Notes under the pieces: model-generated | Told to the model about the DNA's origin: nothing | What the model saw: the letters and a program-made list of their open reading frames with translations, nothing else | Database searches by the model: none | Translations under genes and position numbers: made by a program | Shown: positions 23,635 to 32,064 of the stretch, piece after piece | Position numbering within the stretch: position 1 is the stretch's first letter | How the letters are laid out: each line of letters begins with the position of its first letter | DNA from: UBA2040 sp965660955 | GTDB taxonomy: Bacteria > Bacteroidota > Bacteroidia > Flavobacteriales_D > Crocinitomicaceae | Assembly (NCBI GenBank): GCA_965660955.1 | Contig: CBFIBY010000010.1 | Span: 1 to 34,931 of the forward strand | Direction: 5' to 3' | Length of the DNA stretch: 34,931 bases

Positions 23635-25812
23635 TTACTTCTTCAAATCAAACCGATCGGCATTCATGACTTTCACCCAAGCGGCGATGAAATCATTTAC
23701 GAATTTCTCTTTGTTATCGTCTTGTGCATAGACCTCTGCATACGAACGTAGAATTGAATTCGAACCGAAGATCAAATCCACGCGTGTAGCGGTCCATTTT
23801 TCTTGCCCTGAAGCCCGATCGACTATACCGTACAAATTGCTACCCTTTGGTTTCCATGAATAACGCATATCCGTCAAGTTCACGAAAAAGTCTGTGGATA
23901 GTTTCCCTTCATTATCTGTCAAAACTCCGTGTTTCGTTCCCCCATGATTGGTCCCGAGTACACGCATTCCTCCAACAAGGACAGTCATTTCAGGAGCACT
24001 CAAGCCCATCAATTGTGTTCGATCCAACATCAATTCTTCTGGATTCACGGCGTAATCTTTTTTGACCCAATTACGGTATCCATCGTGGATGGGTTCAAGT
24101 ACGTCAAACGAATCTGCTTCTGTCATTTCTGGAGTAGCATCCCCACGTCCAGGAGAGAACGGTACTGTGTGATTGTAACCCGAGTCTTTCACGACTTTTT
24201 CAAGCGCCACACTCCCACCAAGCACAATCAAATCCGCCATACTCATTGACTTCGATAGATTTGACTGAATTTCAGTAAGTGCACTCAACACTTTTTGCAA
24301 TCGAGCGGGCTCATTGCCTTCCCAATCTTTTTGTGGTGCCAATCGAATACGCGCACCGTTTGCTCCACCGCGGAAATCAGAACCTCGGAATGTTCGCGCA
24401 CTGTCCCAAGCAGTGGAAATCAATTCTGCATTGCTCAATCCACTTGATAAAATCTTCGTTTTCACCTCACCAATTTCAGCTGCTGAATAATTGTTATTTC
24501 CGGCTGGAATCGGATCTTGCCAAATCAAATCTTCTTGTGGAACATCTGCCCCTAAATAACGACTTTTCGGTCCTAAATCTCGGTGTGTTAATTTGAACCA
24601 AGCTCTTGCGAAAACATCGGCAAAATACGCTGGGTCTTCATGAAACCGTTCAGAAATCTTGCGGTAAGCTGGATCCATTTTCATCGCCATATCTGCATCC
24701 GTCATGATAGGATTCTGACGAACGTTTGGATTATGTGCATCGATTGGTTTGTCTTCTTCTTTGATGTCAATTGGTTCCCATTGCCAAGCACCTGCAGGAC
24801 TTTTCCGTGTTTCCCATTCGTAATTCAGCAACAAATGAAAGTAGGTGTGATTCCATCGGTCGGGTGTTGATGTCCAAGCACCTTCCAAACCACTACTCAC
24901 CGTGTCGCCTGCATTTCCTTTTCCTTGATCGTTCTTCCAACCAAAACCTTGTTCGGCAATATCTCCACCTTCTGGATCGGGACCTAAAATCGAGGCATCA
25001 CCATTTCCATGTGCTTTTCCGACGGTATGTCCACCAGCCGTCAAAGCAACGGTTTCTTCATCGTTCATCGCCATTCTAGCGAAAGTTTCGCGTACATCAT
25101 GAGCTGACTTCAGCGGGTCTGGATTTCCATCTACACCTTCAGGGTTGACATAAATCAGTCCCATTTGTACAGCCGCCAATGGATTTTCAAGCGTTTCACT
25201 TTTACCGTCTGTTCCGTATCTTTCTTTGGTCAACCATTCTTTTTCGTCACCCCAATAAATATCTTTTTCAGGATGCCAGATGTCTTCGCGTCCTCCCGCG
25301 AAACCAAAGGTTTTGAATCCCATTGATTCGTAGGCCATATTTCCTGCCAAAATCATCAAATCTGCCCAAGAAAGTTTGTTCCCGTATTTTTTCTTGATGG
25401 GCCACAACAACCTTCGTGCTTTGTCGAGGTTAACATTATCCGGCCAACTGTTCAAGGGAGCAAATCGCTGATTTCCTGTATTACTACCACCACGTCCATC
25501 GGCAACTCGATACGTTCCAGCTGCGTGCCATGCCATCCGAATCATCAACCCGCCATAATGTCCCCAATCGGCAGGCCACCAATCTTGGCTGTCCGTCATC
25601 AAAGCTTTCAAATCATTTTTGACCGCCTCCAAATCCAATTTCTTGAATTCCTCCGCATAATTGAAATCCGGCTCAAGAGGGTTAGTCTTGCTATCGTGTT
25701 GATGCAAAATATCTAGGTTCAGCGCCTTCGGCCACCAATCCATTACATTGTTTTTCGTTTCTGTATTTGCTCCGTGGTGCACGGGGCATTTTCCGTTGGG
25801 TGAATGTTCCAT
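23635..25812 (-). CDS. katG: catalase-peroxidase KatG
   Basis: 725 residues, full length for a bacterial KatG. It breaks down hydrogen peroxide and acts as a peroxidase. The distal site is IRMAWHAAGTYR (R92, W95, H96). The Met-Tyr-Trp adduct residues are W95, Y221 (GLIYVNPEGV) and M247 (ARMAMND). The axial haem ligand is H262 (GGHTVGKAHG). The second, non-catalytic peroxidase half is present (LDRTQLMGLSAPEMTVLVGG). It begins 2 bases after the perR stop and is followed 9 bases later by the SDR gene, so peroxide-responsive control by PerR is expected. Confidence 0.97.
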   Translation of the reverse strand: MEHSPNGKCPVHHGANTETKNNVMDWWPKALNLDILHQHDSKTNPLEPDFNYAEEFKKLDLEAVKNDLKALMTDSQDWWPADWGHYGGLMIRMAWHAAGTYRVADGRGGSNTGNQRFAPLNSWPDNVNLDKARRLLWPIKKKYGNKLSWADLMILAGNMAYESMGFKTFGFAGGREDIWHPEKDIYWGDEKEWLTKERYGTDGKSETLENPLAAVQMGLIYVNPEGVDGNPDPLKSAHDVRETFARMAMNDEETVALTAGGHTVGKAHGNGDASILGPDPEGGDIAEQGFGWKNDQGKGNAGDTVSSGLEGAWTSTPDRWNHTYFHLLLNYEWETRKSPAGAWQWEPIDIKEEDKPIDAHNPNVRQNPIMTDADMAMKMDPAYRKISERFHEDPAYFADVFARAWFKLTHRDLGPKSRYLGADVPQEDLIWQDPIPAGNNNYSAAEIGEVKTKILSSGLSNAELISTAWDSARTFRGSDFRGGANGARIRLAPQKDWEGNEPARLQKVLSALTEIQSNLSKSMSMADLIVLGGSVALEKVVKDSGYNHTVPFSPGRGDATPEMTEADSFDVLEPIHDGYRNWVKKDYAVNPEELMLDRTQLMGLSAPEMTVLVGGMRVLGTNHGGTKHGVLTDNEGKLSTDFFVNLTDMRYSWKPKGSNLYGIVDRASGQEKWTATRVDLIFGSNSILRSYAEVYAQDDNKEKFVNDFIAAWVKVMNADRFDLKK

Positions 25813-25814
25813 AA

Positions 25815-26225
25815 TTACTTTATAAATTTTCCAGTTATTTGAAGCTTAAAATCTTCAATTTTAAAATTTTTGATTTTTTTCTTTTGAAAATATTCAGAAA
25901 CCAGAACGTCTAATTCTTCGTCCTCATAATCTTCTATTCTATCTTTTTCAATACAATACAAATGATGATGATGTTTTAACATGGCGTCATATCGCATTAC
26001 ATCCTTCTCGCTTTTTACCCGTTTCAGAAGTCCGACTTCGACCAATACATTCAGCACTTTATACACCGTTCCAACCGAAATATTTGGATAATCGGATTTG
26101 ATAACATCTGCTATATTCTCTGCCGATGGATGATTCTTCAAGTGCGCCACAGCCTTGTATATAGCTATTCTTTGGGGCGTTACCCGAAGTCCTTTTGCCT
26201 TTAATTTTTCTTCAGTTGTACTCAT
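25815..26225 (-). CDS. perR: Fur-family peroxide regulator, PerR-like
   Basis: 136 residues. The winged-helix part (LRVTPQRIAIYKAV; VGTVYKVLNVLVEVGLLKRV) is standard. Residues equivalent to the regulatory metal site of Bacillus PerR are all present at the right spacing: H32, D80, H86, H88 and D99; Asp rather than Glu at the last position is PerR-like. The structural zinc site is mostly gone: only C91 remains and there are no CxxC pairs. This matches Bacteroidota PerR proteins as I know them. It lies 2 bases upstream of katG; a Fur-like box sits 19-31 bases before the start, suggesting autoregulation together with katG. Confidence 0.9.
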   Translation of the reverse strand: MSTTEEKLKAKGLRVTPQRIAIYKAVAHLKNHPSAENIADVIKSDYPNISVGTVYKVLNVLVEVGLLKRVKSEKDVMRYDAMLKHHHHLYCIEKDRIEDYEDEELDVLVSEYFQKKKIKNFKIEDFKLQITGKFIK

Positions 26226-26243
26226 TTATTAATATCTATAAAC

Positions 26244-26256
26244 GATAATGATTCTC
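26244..26256. promoter_or_regulatory. Fur/PerR-like 6-1-6 operator upstream of perR-katG
   Basis: GATAAT-G-ATTCTC is an inverted repeat with one mismatch, matching the 6-1-6 Fur-family half-site arrangement. Another half-site, ATTATC, is at 26268-26273. The box lies 19-31 bases upstream of the perR ATG, a position suited to repression of the perR-katG-SDR unit. Binding is inferred. Confidence 0.6.
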
Positions 26257-26279
26257 CGAAAGTAGTAATTATCTTTTAA

Positions 26280-26399
26280 AGGAGCAAGGTTGAAATATGG
26301 TTTTCAGAAATAATGTGAATCTTGCGAAGAGTTTTAGAATGTTGTTTTGAATTTAGGCTATTCAAAAACAACTANNNNNNNNNNAGGAGCAAGGTTGAA
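26280..26399. repeat. 15-base direct repeat and hairpin flanking an assembly gap
   Basis: AGGAGCAAGGTTGAA occurs at 26280-26294 and again at 26385-26399, directly after ten N bases (26375-26384). Immediately before the gap, GTTGTTTTGAAT (26341-26352) pairs with ATTCAAAAACAAC (26360-26372), a 12-bp stem with one bulged A and a 7-base loop. The repeat and hairpin may have caused the assembly break, or may be ends of a small element. The 26226-26524 gap holds no gene otherwise. Confidence 0.6.
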
Positions 26400-26524
26400 G
26401 TAGGTGAAAATTTAAATTCTACTATAATTGAAATTGAGAACTGATCAGACACAGTGATGGTATCCTACAGACAAGAATTGGCTTTGACTTACAACCGAGT
26501 TTATTGAAACTTCGTGAAAAAAAT

Positions 26525-26941
26525 CTACTTCACACGTACAACCCTCGTCTTCGAAACCATATCATGTAAACATTGAAATCGCGGTGTGAACTGAAAGACA
26601 AACCCAAAAGGGATCAAACGAATAATCGTTCTTGTTATAATCTGAATAAAACTTGGTTTTCCTCCATCCAAGGTAAACACCCTTGTTCTATTCATCAATT
26701 TCCCTAGAGTAAATGAGAATAGATACTCCAAAAGCGAATAATACAAAAGGTAAACACAAAAGAATGTTCCGAAAACTATTTTTTGAAGATCAAAATCCAA
26801 TGCGAAAAACATGGGTTTAGAAATGAAAAAGAAACTCAGCATAGAAAGTGTGAAAATCACCAGCCAATCGACATAAAAATGACGGATTCTATCCATAAAA
26901 TTGGTTAATCCATCAATTTTAATACCGCTTTTCTTCTTCAT
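26525..26941 (-). CDS. RDD family membrane protein
   Basis: 138 residues with two or three membrane segments (FYVDWLVIFTLSMLSFFFI, IVFGTFFCVYLLYYSLLEYLF). RDD-type motifs are visible: DRIRHFYVDW near the front, LGKLMNRTRVFTLDGGKP in the middle and LHDMVSKTRVV at the end. RDD proteins are small integral membrane proteins; some take part in Na+ or Li+/H+ exchange, but most are uncharacterised. It starts 19 bases after the cysS stop and is probably co-transcribed with it. Confidence 0.85.
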   Translation of the reverse strand: MKKKSGIKIDGLTNFMDRIRHFYVDWLVIFTLSMLSFFFISKPMFFALDFDLQKIVFGTFFCVYLLYYSLLEYLFSFTLGKLMNRTRVFTLDGGKPSFIQIITRTIIRLIPFGFVFQFTPRFQCLHDMVSKTRVVRVK

Positions 26942-26960
26942 AGACTAAGATTATCTAGGG

Positions 26961-28421
26961 CTACCCCCACTCCGTCCCCTCCTTACCATCCTTCACCACA
27001 ATTCCAGCCTTTGCCAGTCCATCGCGAATTTGATCGGAAGTTGTCCAGTCTTTGTTGGTGCGGGCGTTTTGGCGGAGTTCGAGAACGAGATCCATAACGG
27101 GAGAAAGTCGGTTGTCGGCCGCTCCAGACTCGTTGGTGAGCCCAAGCACGTCAAAGACGAAACGGTTCATTTCAGTTTTTAGGAGCTCTAAATCGGCTGC
27201 AGTGATTGTCGCTTTTCCGTCTTTGCAAGAGTTGATGTATTTCACGGCTTCGAATAGATTGGCAACCAAAACGGGGGTGTTAAAGTCGTCATTCATCGCT
27301 GCGTAGAAGGATTCTGTTAAAGCTTTTACGTCCGACGAAGATTCTTTTCCAGAAGGTAGACCATCCAAGTTTTTCATAGCATCCATCAAACGGTTCAAGC
27401 CTTTTTCGGAAGCGTTCATGGAATCGTTGCTCATGTCCATGGTGCTTCTATAATGTGCTTGCATCATAGAGAAACGAATGACATTCGGAGAAAACGGTTT
27501 TTCAAAAATATCAGAAGTTCCTTCTACAATTTCCATGGGCAAAAAGTAGTTCCCAAAAGACTTACTCATCTTTTGCCCGTTGACTTCGAGCATGTTGGCG
27601 TGCAACCAATAATTCGCTGGACTGCAACCCAAAGCGCCACAACTTTGTGCAATTTCATCTTCGTGGTGTGGGAATTTTAAATCCATTCCACCACCGTGAA
27701 TGTCGAAGGTTGGTCCTAAATATTTTGTACTCATCGCGGTGCACTCGATGTGCCAGCCAGGATTTCCATCTCCCCAAGGCGAACGCCAAATTTGCATGTC
27801 TTCGGGATTGGCTTTCTTCCACAGGGCGAAATCGGCAAAAAATCGTTTTTCGCTCTGCGCATTGAGTTCTCTGGATTCTTCTTGCAATTCGTCTATTTTA
27901 CGACCGCTAAGGATTCCGTAATTGTATTTTTCGCTGTAGGCATTGACATCAAAATACACCGAACCATTAACGACATAGGCCATTCCGTTTTCGATGATTT
28001 TCTCAATGATTTCAATTTGTTCTTGAATGTGTTGCGTTGCTGTTGGTTCAATGCTTGGGGGAAGCATATTGTACATGTTTTGCAAGGCTTGAAACTTCAC
28101 ATTGAACTTGTAGACAATTTCCAAAGGCTGCACTTGCTCTGCTTTTGCGGCAAGGCCAATGCTATCTCGTGCTTCACCAGCACTGTTGGTGATGTGTCCG
28201 GCATCTGTGATATTTCGGACATACTTCACCTTAAAATCAAGCGCCAACAAATACCGATAAATCAAATCAAAATTGATGAAGGTACGCATGTTTCCCATGT
28301 GCGGTTCACTATACAACGTTGGGCCGCAAACATACATTCCGATTTGTCCCTTGCGGATAGGTTTGAATGTTTCTTTTTGGCCTGTAAGGCTATTGTACAC
28401 TTTAAGATTGTCTTGATTCAT
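26961..28421 (-). CDS. cysS: cysteinyl-tRNA synthetase
   Basis: 486 residues from ATG 28421; a start nine codons upstream is possible but would put non-homologous residues in front. It charges tRNA-Cys. Class I motifs are present: HMGN (residues 41-44, the HIGH site, after VCGPTLYSEP with zinc ligand C32) and KMSKS near residue 282. Other zinc ligands are in HIECTAMS and HHEDEIAQS. The C-terminal part is the usual helical anticodon domain ending KDGKEGTEWG. The gene is read divergently from the 28523 lipoprotein gene. Confidence 0.97.
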   Translation of the reverse strand: MNQDNLKVYNSLTGQKETFKPIRKGQIGMYVCGPTLYSEPHMGNMRTFINFDLIYRYLLALDFKVKYVRNITDAGHITNSAGEARDSIGLAAKAEQVQPLEIVYKFNVKFQALQNMYNMLPPSIEPTATQHIQEQIEIIEKIIENGMAYVVNGSVYFDVNAYSEKYNYGILSGRKIDELQEESRELNAQSEKRFFADFALWKKANPEDMQIWRSPWGDGNPGWHIECTAMSTKYLGPTFDIHGGGMDLKFPHHEDEIAQSCGALGCSPANYWLHANMLEVNGQKMSKSFGNYFLPMEIVEGTSDIFEKPFSPNVIRFSMMQAHYRSTMDMSNDSMNASEKGLNRLMDAMKNLDGLPSGKESSSDVKALTESFYAAMNDDFNTPVLVANLFEAVKYINSCKDGKATITAADLELLKTEMNRFVFDVLGLTNESGAADNRLSPVMDLVLELRQNARTNKDWTTSDQIRDGLAKAGIVVKDGKEGTEWG

Positions 28422-28445
28422 GGTTTGTTCGCTTGCGACTCGTCG

Positions 28446-28453
28446 CAAATATA
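28446..28453 (-). promoter_or_regulatory. candidate -7 element (TATATTTG) for cysS
   Basis: A perfect TAnnTTTG on the minus strand 25 bases before the cysS ATG, giving a very short leader. A TTG (minus strand of 28480-28482) lies 26 bases further upstream, longer than usual spacing. No T-box-like structure is seen in the leader. Confidence 0.4.
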
Positions 28454-28522
28454 AGCAAATAAGGAAATTTTGTTGCGCTCAAATTAATGTCTACTTTAGG
28501 TTCTTCAAAATCATACATTCAC

Positions 28523-29257
28523 ATGAAGAAGTTCCTTCTGCTTTCTCTCGTTTCTGCATTCCTCTTTGCGATTTCCAGTTGTACAATCACGAAGCGCCAT
28601 TTTCGTAAAGGGTATCATGTGGAATGGAATAAGAAGAATAAGATTGAAAGAGAAACGAACACCTTAACAAAGACGGAAGTCCAGAAAGAGAAGTTGACCG
28701 CGATGAATTCGGAAGCTCAAAAGGAGAAGGAGGATTTGACATTGACCAAAACCAAGACGCTTATTGAAGTCAAATCGGAAGAGGCTACTGAAAAGTCAAG
28801 TGAGGAAGTAATTTCAGAGGAAGAGAATATTGATGAAGAAACATCACCGACTAAAATCGAGCGCAAAAAAGTTTTTAAAACAGTTGAGTCCCGTGATCCG
28901 AATAGCGATGATTCCAATCATATATTGCGCATCGTTTTGGGTATAATCTTAGTGATTTTAATAGGTCCATACTTTATTGCTTTTGGTGTACTATTGTTTC
29001 TTTTAATAATGCTCCTAGTTGAAAACTTAACTATTTCAAGCAATTATGCGCTGACAGAAGCTATTGGCATTGGAACCGGTGGCGTTTTAACGATATTGTA
29101 TTTCACAACAGGACTTTATCTGATATTCAAATTGTTCAGTCGTAAAGAGACGGATCCTGAAAAGTATAGAAAACGCAGGAATTTACAGTGGTTAATTGCG
29201 CTTATTGCTGCAACAGTTATGGTCGCTCTAATAGTAATCGGGTTTTATTTCCTTTAA
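28523..29257 (+). CDS. lipoprotein with charged coil and three membrane segments, unknown function
   Basis: 244 residues from ATG 28523; an ATG at 28487 would put 12 hydrophilic residues before the signal and is less likely. The lipobox FAISSC is followed by TITKRHFRKGYHVEWNKK, a K-R-x-[FY]-x-K-G-[YF] block that I recognise from Bacteroidota lipoproteins. Residues ~45-125 are Lys/Glu/Thr-rich and likely extended or coiled. Three hydrophobic segments follow (RIVLGIILVILIGPYFIAFG; VLTILYFTTGLYLIFKLF; WLIALIAATVMVALIVIGFYF). The mixed lipoprotein and polytopic layout is typical of this group. Its end overlaps the convergent YgjV-like gene by 4 bp. Confidence 0.75.
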   Translation: MKKFLLLSLVSAFLFAISSCTITKRHFRKGYHVEWNKKNKIERETNTLTKTEVQKEKLTAMNSEAQKEKEDLTLTKTKTLIEVKSEEATEKSSEEVISEEENIDEETSPTKIERKKVFKTVESRDPNSDDSNHILRIVLGIILVILIGPYFIAFGVLLFLLIMLLVENLTISSNYALTEAIGIGTGGVLTILYFTTGLYLIFKLFSRKETDPEKYRKRRNLQWLIALIAATVMVALIVIGFYFL

Positions 29258-29472
29258 CTATCCACTTTCTTAAAAAACAAATAATACACGTTAACGATAA
29301 GAATAGCAGCATTTGTGATGAGAATAGGAATAGCATTCAGAAGAATAGCATAAATAATAAAGACTGAACATCCGAGAATATTTACCCAACGCAAAGTCCT
29401 TATGTTTTTCATCATCATAGATAAGAGCAACAAGCCCGAACCGAGATAACCGATCAAATCAACTGTTGTCAT
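29254..29472 (-). CDS. YgjV-like small inner-membrane protein
   Basis: 72 residues, two or three membrane helices (VDLIGYLGSGLLLLSMMM; LGCSVFIIYAILL; IPILITNAAILIVNVYYLFF). The pattern matches the YgjV/Imp-YgjV family. Function unknown. It overlaps the DUF1456 gene upstream by 14 bp, so translational coupling is likely, and converges with the lipoprotein gene. Confidence 0.75.
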   Translation of the reverse strand: MTTVDLIGYLGSGLLLLSMMMKNIRTLRWVNILGCSVFIIYAILLNAIPILITNAAILIVNVYYLFFKKVDS

Positions 29473-29929
29473 TGTCCTTGTATTTTATTTGTAATCCATG
29501 TAAGAAATTACGGATAAATTGATCTTTGCATTGGCGGTAGTGTCGGTGATCGGGTCTTCGAAAAAAGGCACTCAATTCTGTTTTCGAAAAACGTAAATCT
29601 GCCAAATCGAGTACGTCCAAAACATCGTCATCCTTCATGTTCAAGGCAATTTTCAACTTGCGCAGAATTATGTTATTATCTATTTTCTTTTCAGGGGCCG
29701 GTTGCTCACCTTCACGTTTTCCTCGTTTTTTATTGATGAATCCATTCAAGAAAGCGGCAAGATGTTTGTCCGTCAAATTCTTATAGGCTTCGTCCTCTTC
29801 TTTTTTCATCCAATCACTTATTTCTGTCCTATCCGCTTTAATTCCGCCGGATTCAAAAAGCGCCATTACGCTGTTGTCGTCTAGGTCAAATGTATATCGA
29901 AGTCGTCGAAGAATGTCGTTGTTTGTCAT
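29459..29929 (-). CDS. DUF1456 (YehS-like) protein
   Basis: 156 residues made of two copies of a ~65-residue domain: NNDILRRLRYTFDLDDNSVMAL at the front and DNNIILRKLKIALNMKDDDVLD after residue ~83, each followed by an acidic-to-basic helical stretch. This is the DUF1456 tandem arrangement of YehS. No signal peptide; cytoplasmic. Function unknown. It overlaps the YgjV-like gene by 14 bp. Confidence 0.9.
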   Translation of the reverse strand: MTNNDILRRLRYTFDLDDNSVMALFESGGIKADRTEISDWMKKEEDEAYKNLTDKHLAAFLNGFINKKRGKREGEQPAPEKKIDNNIILRKLKIALNMKDDDVLDVLDLADLRFSKTELSAFFRRPDHRHYRQCKDQFIRNFLHGLQIKYKDNDNS

Positions 29930-29962
29930 GATTGTTTTTACTTGTGGCTAAAATACCATTTT

Positions 29963-30673
29963 TCAATGGAGCACAAACTGTCCATCACCTGAATTACCAT
30001 TGTTCACCACCAAGGGAGGATTTCCATATACCTCTATATTCCCTTCGCTTCGAATATTATATTCAAGCGCATCCGTGGCGTTCACAAAGCAACTTCCTTT
30101 CGAATTATTCTCCACAAAAGCATACTTCGCTTGTAAATTCTTCGCGTCTACAGTAAAAATGGCCGAGCTCCATATTTTCAATTGATCCGTCTGCCCAGTT
30201 AAGGTTAACTTTCCTCCGCAGGGATAATTATTCCAGAAATAAAAGATTGCACTATTCAGTTCCAGATCAGCAAAATTACCCTTGCTTTTCAAGATGAGTC
30301 CGAATTCAGGTGAAGTAATCGGATTAACCGTTGAAATATCACACGTTTCATTCGCTTGCAACAAACGTAAAGGCTTTGAATGAATGATAAGCTTCGCCTT
30401 GTTGGTGTTGGGTTTTAAGAACCGACCTTTCATCTTGTTCTCAATTTTCAAAACACCGTCTGTCAACTCAAAATCAATACCGCTAACCGTTTTTTTGTAT
30501 CCTATAATTTCGACAAAAAAGGCGGTGTCCTCTTGCAACTGAACATCGAACGGACTATTGAGTTGCACCTCATCGAAAGGGTCCAAAGGTTGCCAGTGCG
30601 CCGTTTTTGGATTGTTCTTTTTACAAGCAAATAACAGCAAAGCGCCCAATAGATATGGAAGGATTCTTACCAT
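29963..30673 (-). CDS. DUF2807 (head GIN domain) lipoprotein
   Basis: 236 residues with a lipoprotein signal (YLLGALLLFAC). The rest matches the DUF2807 beta-solenoid-like fold: FDEVQLNSPFDVQLQED near the front is the family opening (usually F-x-x-I-x-V-x-x-x-V), followed by repeated short strands (LKIWSSAIFTVDAKNLQ; SEGNIEVYGNP). Most Bacteroidota members are predicted envelope proteins without a known role. Its start overlaps the PagL-like gene's stop by 7 bp. Confidence 0.85.
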   Translation of the reverse strand: MVRILPYLLGALLLFACKKNNPKTAHWQPLDPFDEVQLNSPFDVQLQEDTAFFVEIIGYKKTVSGIDFELTDGVLKIENKMKGRFLKPNTNKAKLIIHSKPLRLLQANETCDISTVNPITSPEFGLILKSKGNFADLELNSAIFYFWNNYPCGGKLTLTGQTDQLKIWSSAIFTVDAKNLQAKYAFVENNSKGSCFVNATDALEYNIRSEGNIEVYGNPPLVVNNGNSGDGQFVLH

Positions 30674-31758
30674 TTTATTCCTATTCCTACTTCGGGGAAA
30701 TCCAAAATATGTAAATGCGATTTCATGGCCACGCGAAGTAGAATATTTTTATTCAATTGAAACTGTACAATTCCGCGATTGTACATCGGTTTACGAATGC
30801 CTTTGTTGGTCAGTCCGAGATATAAACCTTCTTGCAAAATCAGGCTAAAACGATTGTATTTGAATTCCTGCGCAATGTGAATCCCTGTTTGAAAATCATC
30901 AATGGAACTATGAATCTCACCTCGCGATTCCATTTGCGTTTGAATGGATTCGTCGTAGAAAACATCGGCACCTATTCCGAGGTGAACTCCTCTAAAAAAC
31001 GCTCTATTCATTCCTCCCGTTATCGACGAAGTGAAAAAGAAATCGGAAGCAATGGCTCGAGTTTGTTTGGCACCAGCGCTAACCACGAATTCAAAATTAT
31101 TGCCTCGTGTAAAAGCCGATAAAGGGTCGGTATTTTTCTGTTCCATTTCACCCACTTGATAGCGAATGCCTGCAAAAAAAGTTACGTTGTTCAAGCCCAA
31201 ATTCGGGTCACCTGTATTCCCATTTGAAAAATGATCAAAAGAAATACCCATGTTCGCCGTGAATTTATCGCGTAACAAATAAGAGGCTCCAACGCGACAA
31301 TTGAAATGAACGTTTACATGCGAGCCAATACCTACGTTTTCATAATTATTTTCAAGATGAAATTTGCGTGTTATGTATCCACCACCAATTCCAGTTTGAT
31401 TGTAGACTTTGAATCGTTCTCTAGAAATAAAATTGACTTTGAAAAAATAATTTAGAGCAAAAGCATTTCCAAAAACCTCTTTGTTTCCAAAAGTAGTGTG
31501 ATAAAATGAAAAGCCATATTCTGGATGTTTATACAGACGTTCCCAGTCGTTCTTCCCTATTGTTTGTTTCGAAAAATCAAGGGTGAAGCTGTGTATGTTT
31601 TTGTCCACCAGATGAGTAATAAAAGAATACTCAGGAAGGGCTACGCCAAAATGATAGTTGGCGGTTACACGCGCATTCTTGAAAAAATTTGATTGCGCCT
31701 TAACAGAATGAACTGTTAGCATTAGTAAGACAAAAAATAAAGTTTTGGGTATTCGCAA
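30667..31758 (-). CDS. acyloxyacyl hydrolase / PagL-like outer-membrane protein
   Basis: 363 residues with signal peptide TLFFVLLMLTVHSVKA. It starts with TTG at 31758: the in-frame upstream codons reach a stop without an ATG. The middle holds the PagL signature H176-F-S178-NGNTGDPNLGLNN, where His and Ser belong to the lipid A 3-O-deacylase site; the acidic third member of Pseudomonas PagL (12 residues after Ser) is Asn190 here. It is longer than classic PagL, with an additional ~160-residue region likely forming more beta-strands, as in other Bacteroidota members. Activity on lipid A is inferred, not certain. It lies 48 bases after the NifU-domain gene. Confidence 0.75.
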   Translation of the reverse strand: MRIPKTLFFVLLMLTVHSVKAQSNFFKNARVTANYHFGVALPEYSFITHLVDKNIHSFTLDFSKQTIGKNDWERLYKHPEYGFSFYHTTFGNKEVFGNAFALNYFFKVNFISRERFKVYNQTGIGGGYITRKFHLENNYENVGIGSHVNVHFNCRVGASYLLRDKFTANMGISFDHFSNGNTGDPNLGLNNVTFFAGIRYQVGEMEQKNTDPLSAFTRGNNFEFVVSAGAKQTRAIASDFFFTSSITGGMNRAFFRGVHLGIGADVFYDESIQTQMESRGEIHSSIDDFQTGIHIAQEFKYNRFSLILQEGLYLGLTNKGIRKPMYNRGIVQFQLNKNILLRVAMKSHLHILDFPEVGIGIKW

Positions 31759-31806
31759 TCGTATAATTTTCCACTAAAATATGGAATCCGTTTGGGAAAG
31801 GAGAAA

Positions 31807-32064
31807 TTAAATTTGGTCTAATTCAACAGCTTCAACAGAAACAATTTCTGGAGCCACTTTTTTGACGGCTTGTTCAACACCGGCTTTCAAAGTCATTAAA
31901 CTCATGGAACAATCACTGCATGCTCCGAGTAATTGGATTTGAGCAACTCCATCATCTGTGATATCAATCAACTTCATGTCACCTCCGTCCGCTTCAAAAA
32001 ATGGGCGAAGTGATGCCAAAGCTTCATTTATCTTAACCGTTAAGTCTGGTTTATTCAAATTCAT
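31807..32064 (-). CDS. stand-alone NifU C-terminal domain protein
   Basis: 85 residues, almost only the NifU C domain: ALASLRPFFEADGGDMKLIDI then the cluster pair C49-S-D-C52, SMSLMTLKAGVEQAVKK. Such small Nfu proteins bind a 4Fe-4S cluster as dimers. Its ATG overlaps the Mrp stop (ATGA), so the two are translationally coupled. This suggests it serves the Mrp ATPase, which lacks the usual CxxC. It differs from the NfuA-like protein at 3048-3644 in lacking the N domain. Confidence 0.93.
   Translation of the reverse strand: MNLNKPDLTVKINEALASLRPFFEADGGDMKLIDITDDGVAQIQLLGACSDCSMSLMTLKAGVEQAVKKVAPEIVSVEAVELDQI

Noticed and set aside
23847..25716. Plus-strand open frames opposite katG
   Set aside because: The strong, full-length katG on the minus strand accounts for the region; the frames have no recognisable motif.
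27750..28454. Long plus-strand open frame opposite cysS
   Set aside because: It is antisense to a well-supported cysS with all class I motifs and shows no domain of its own.
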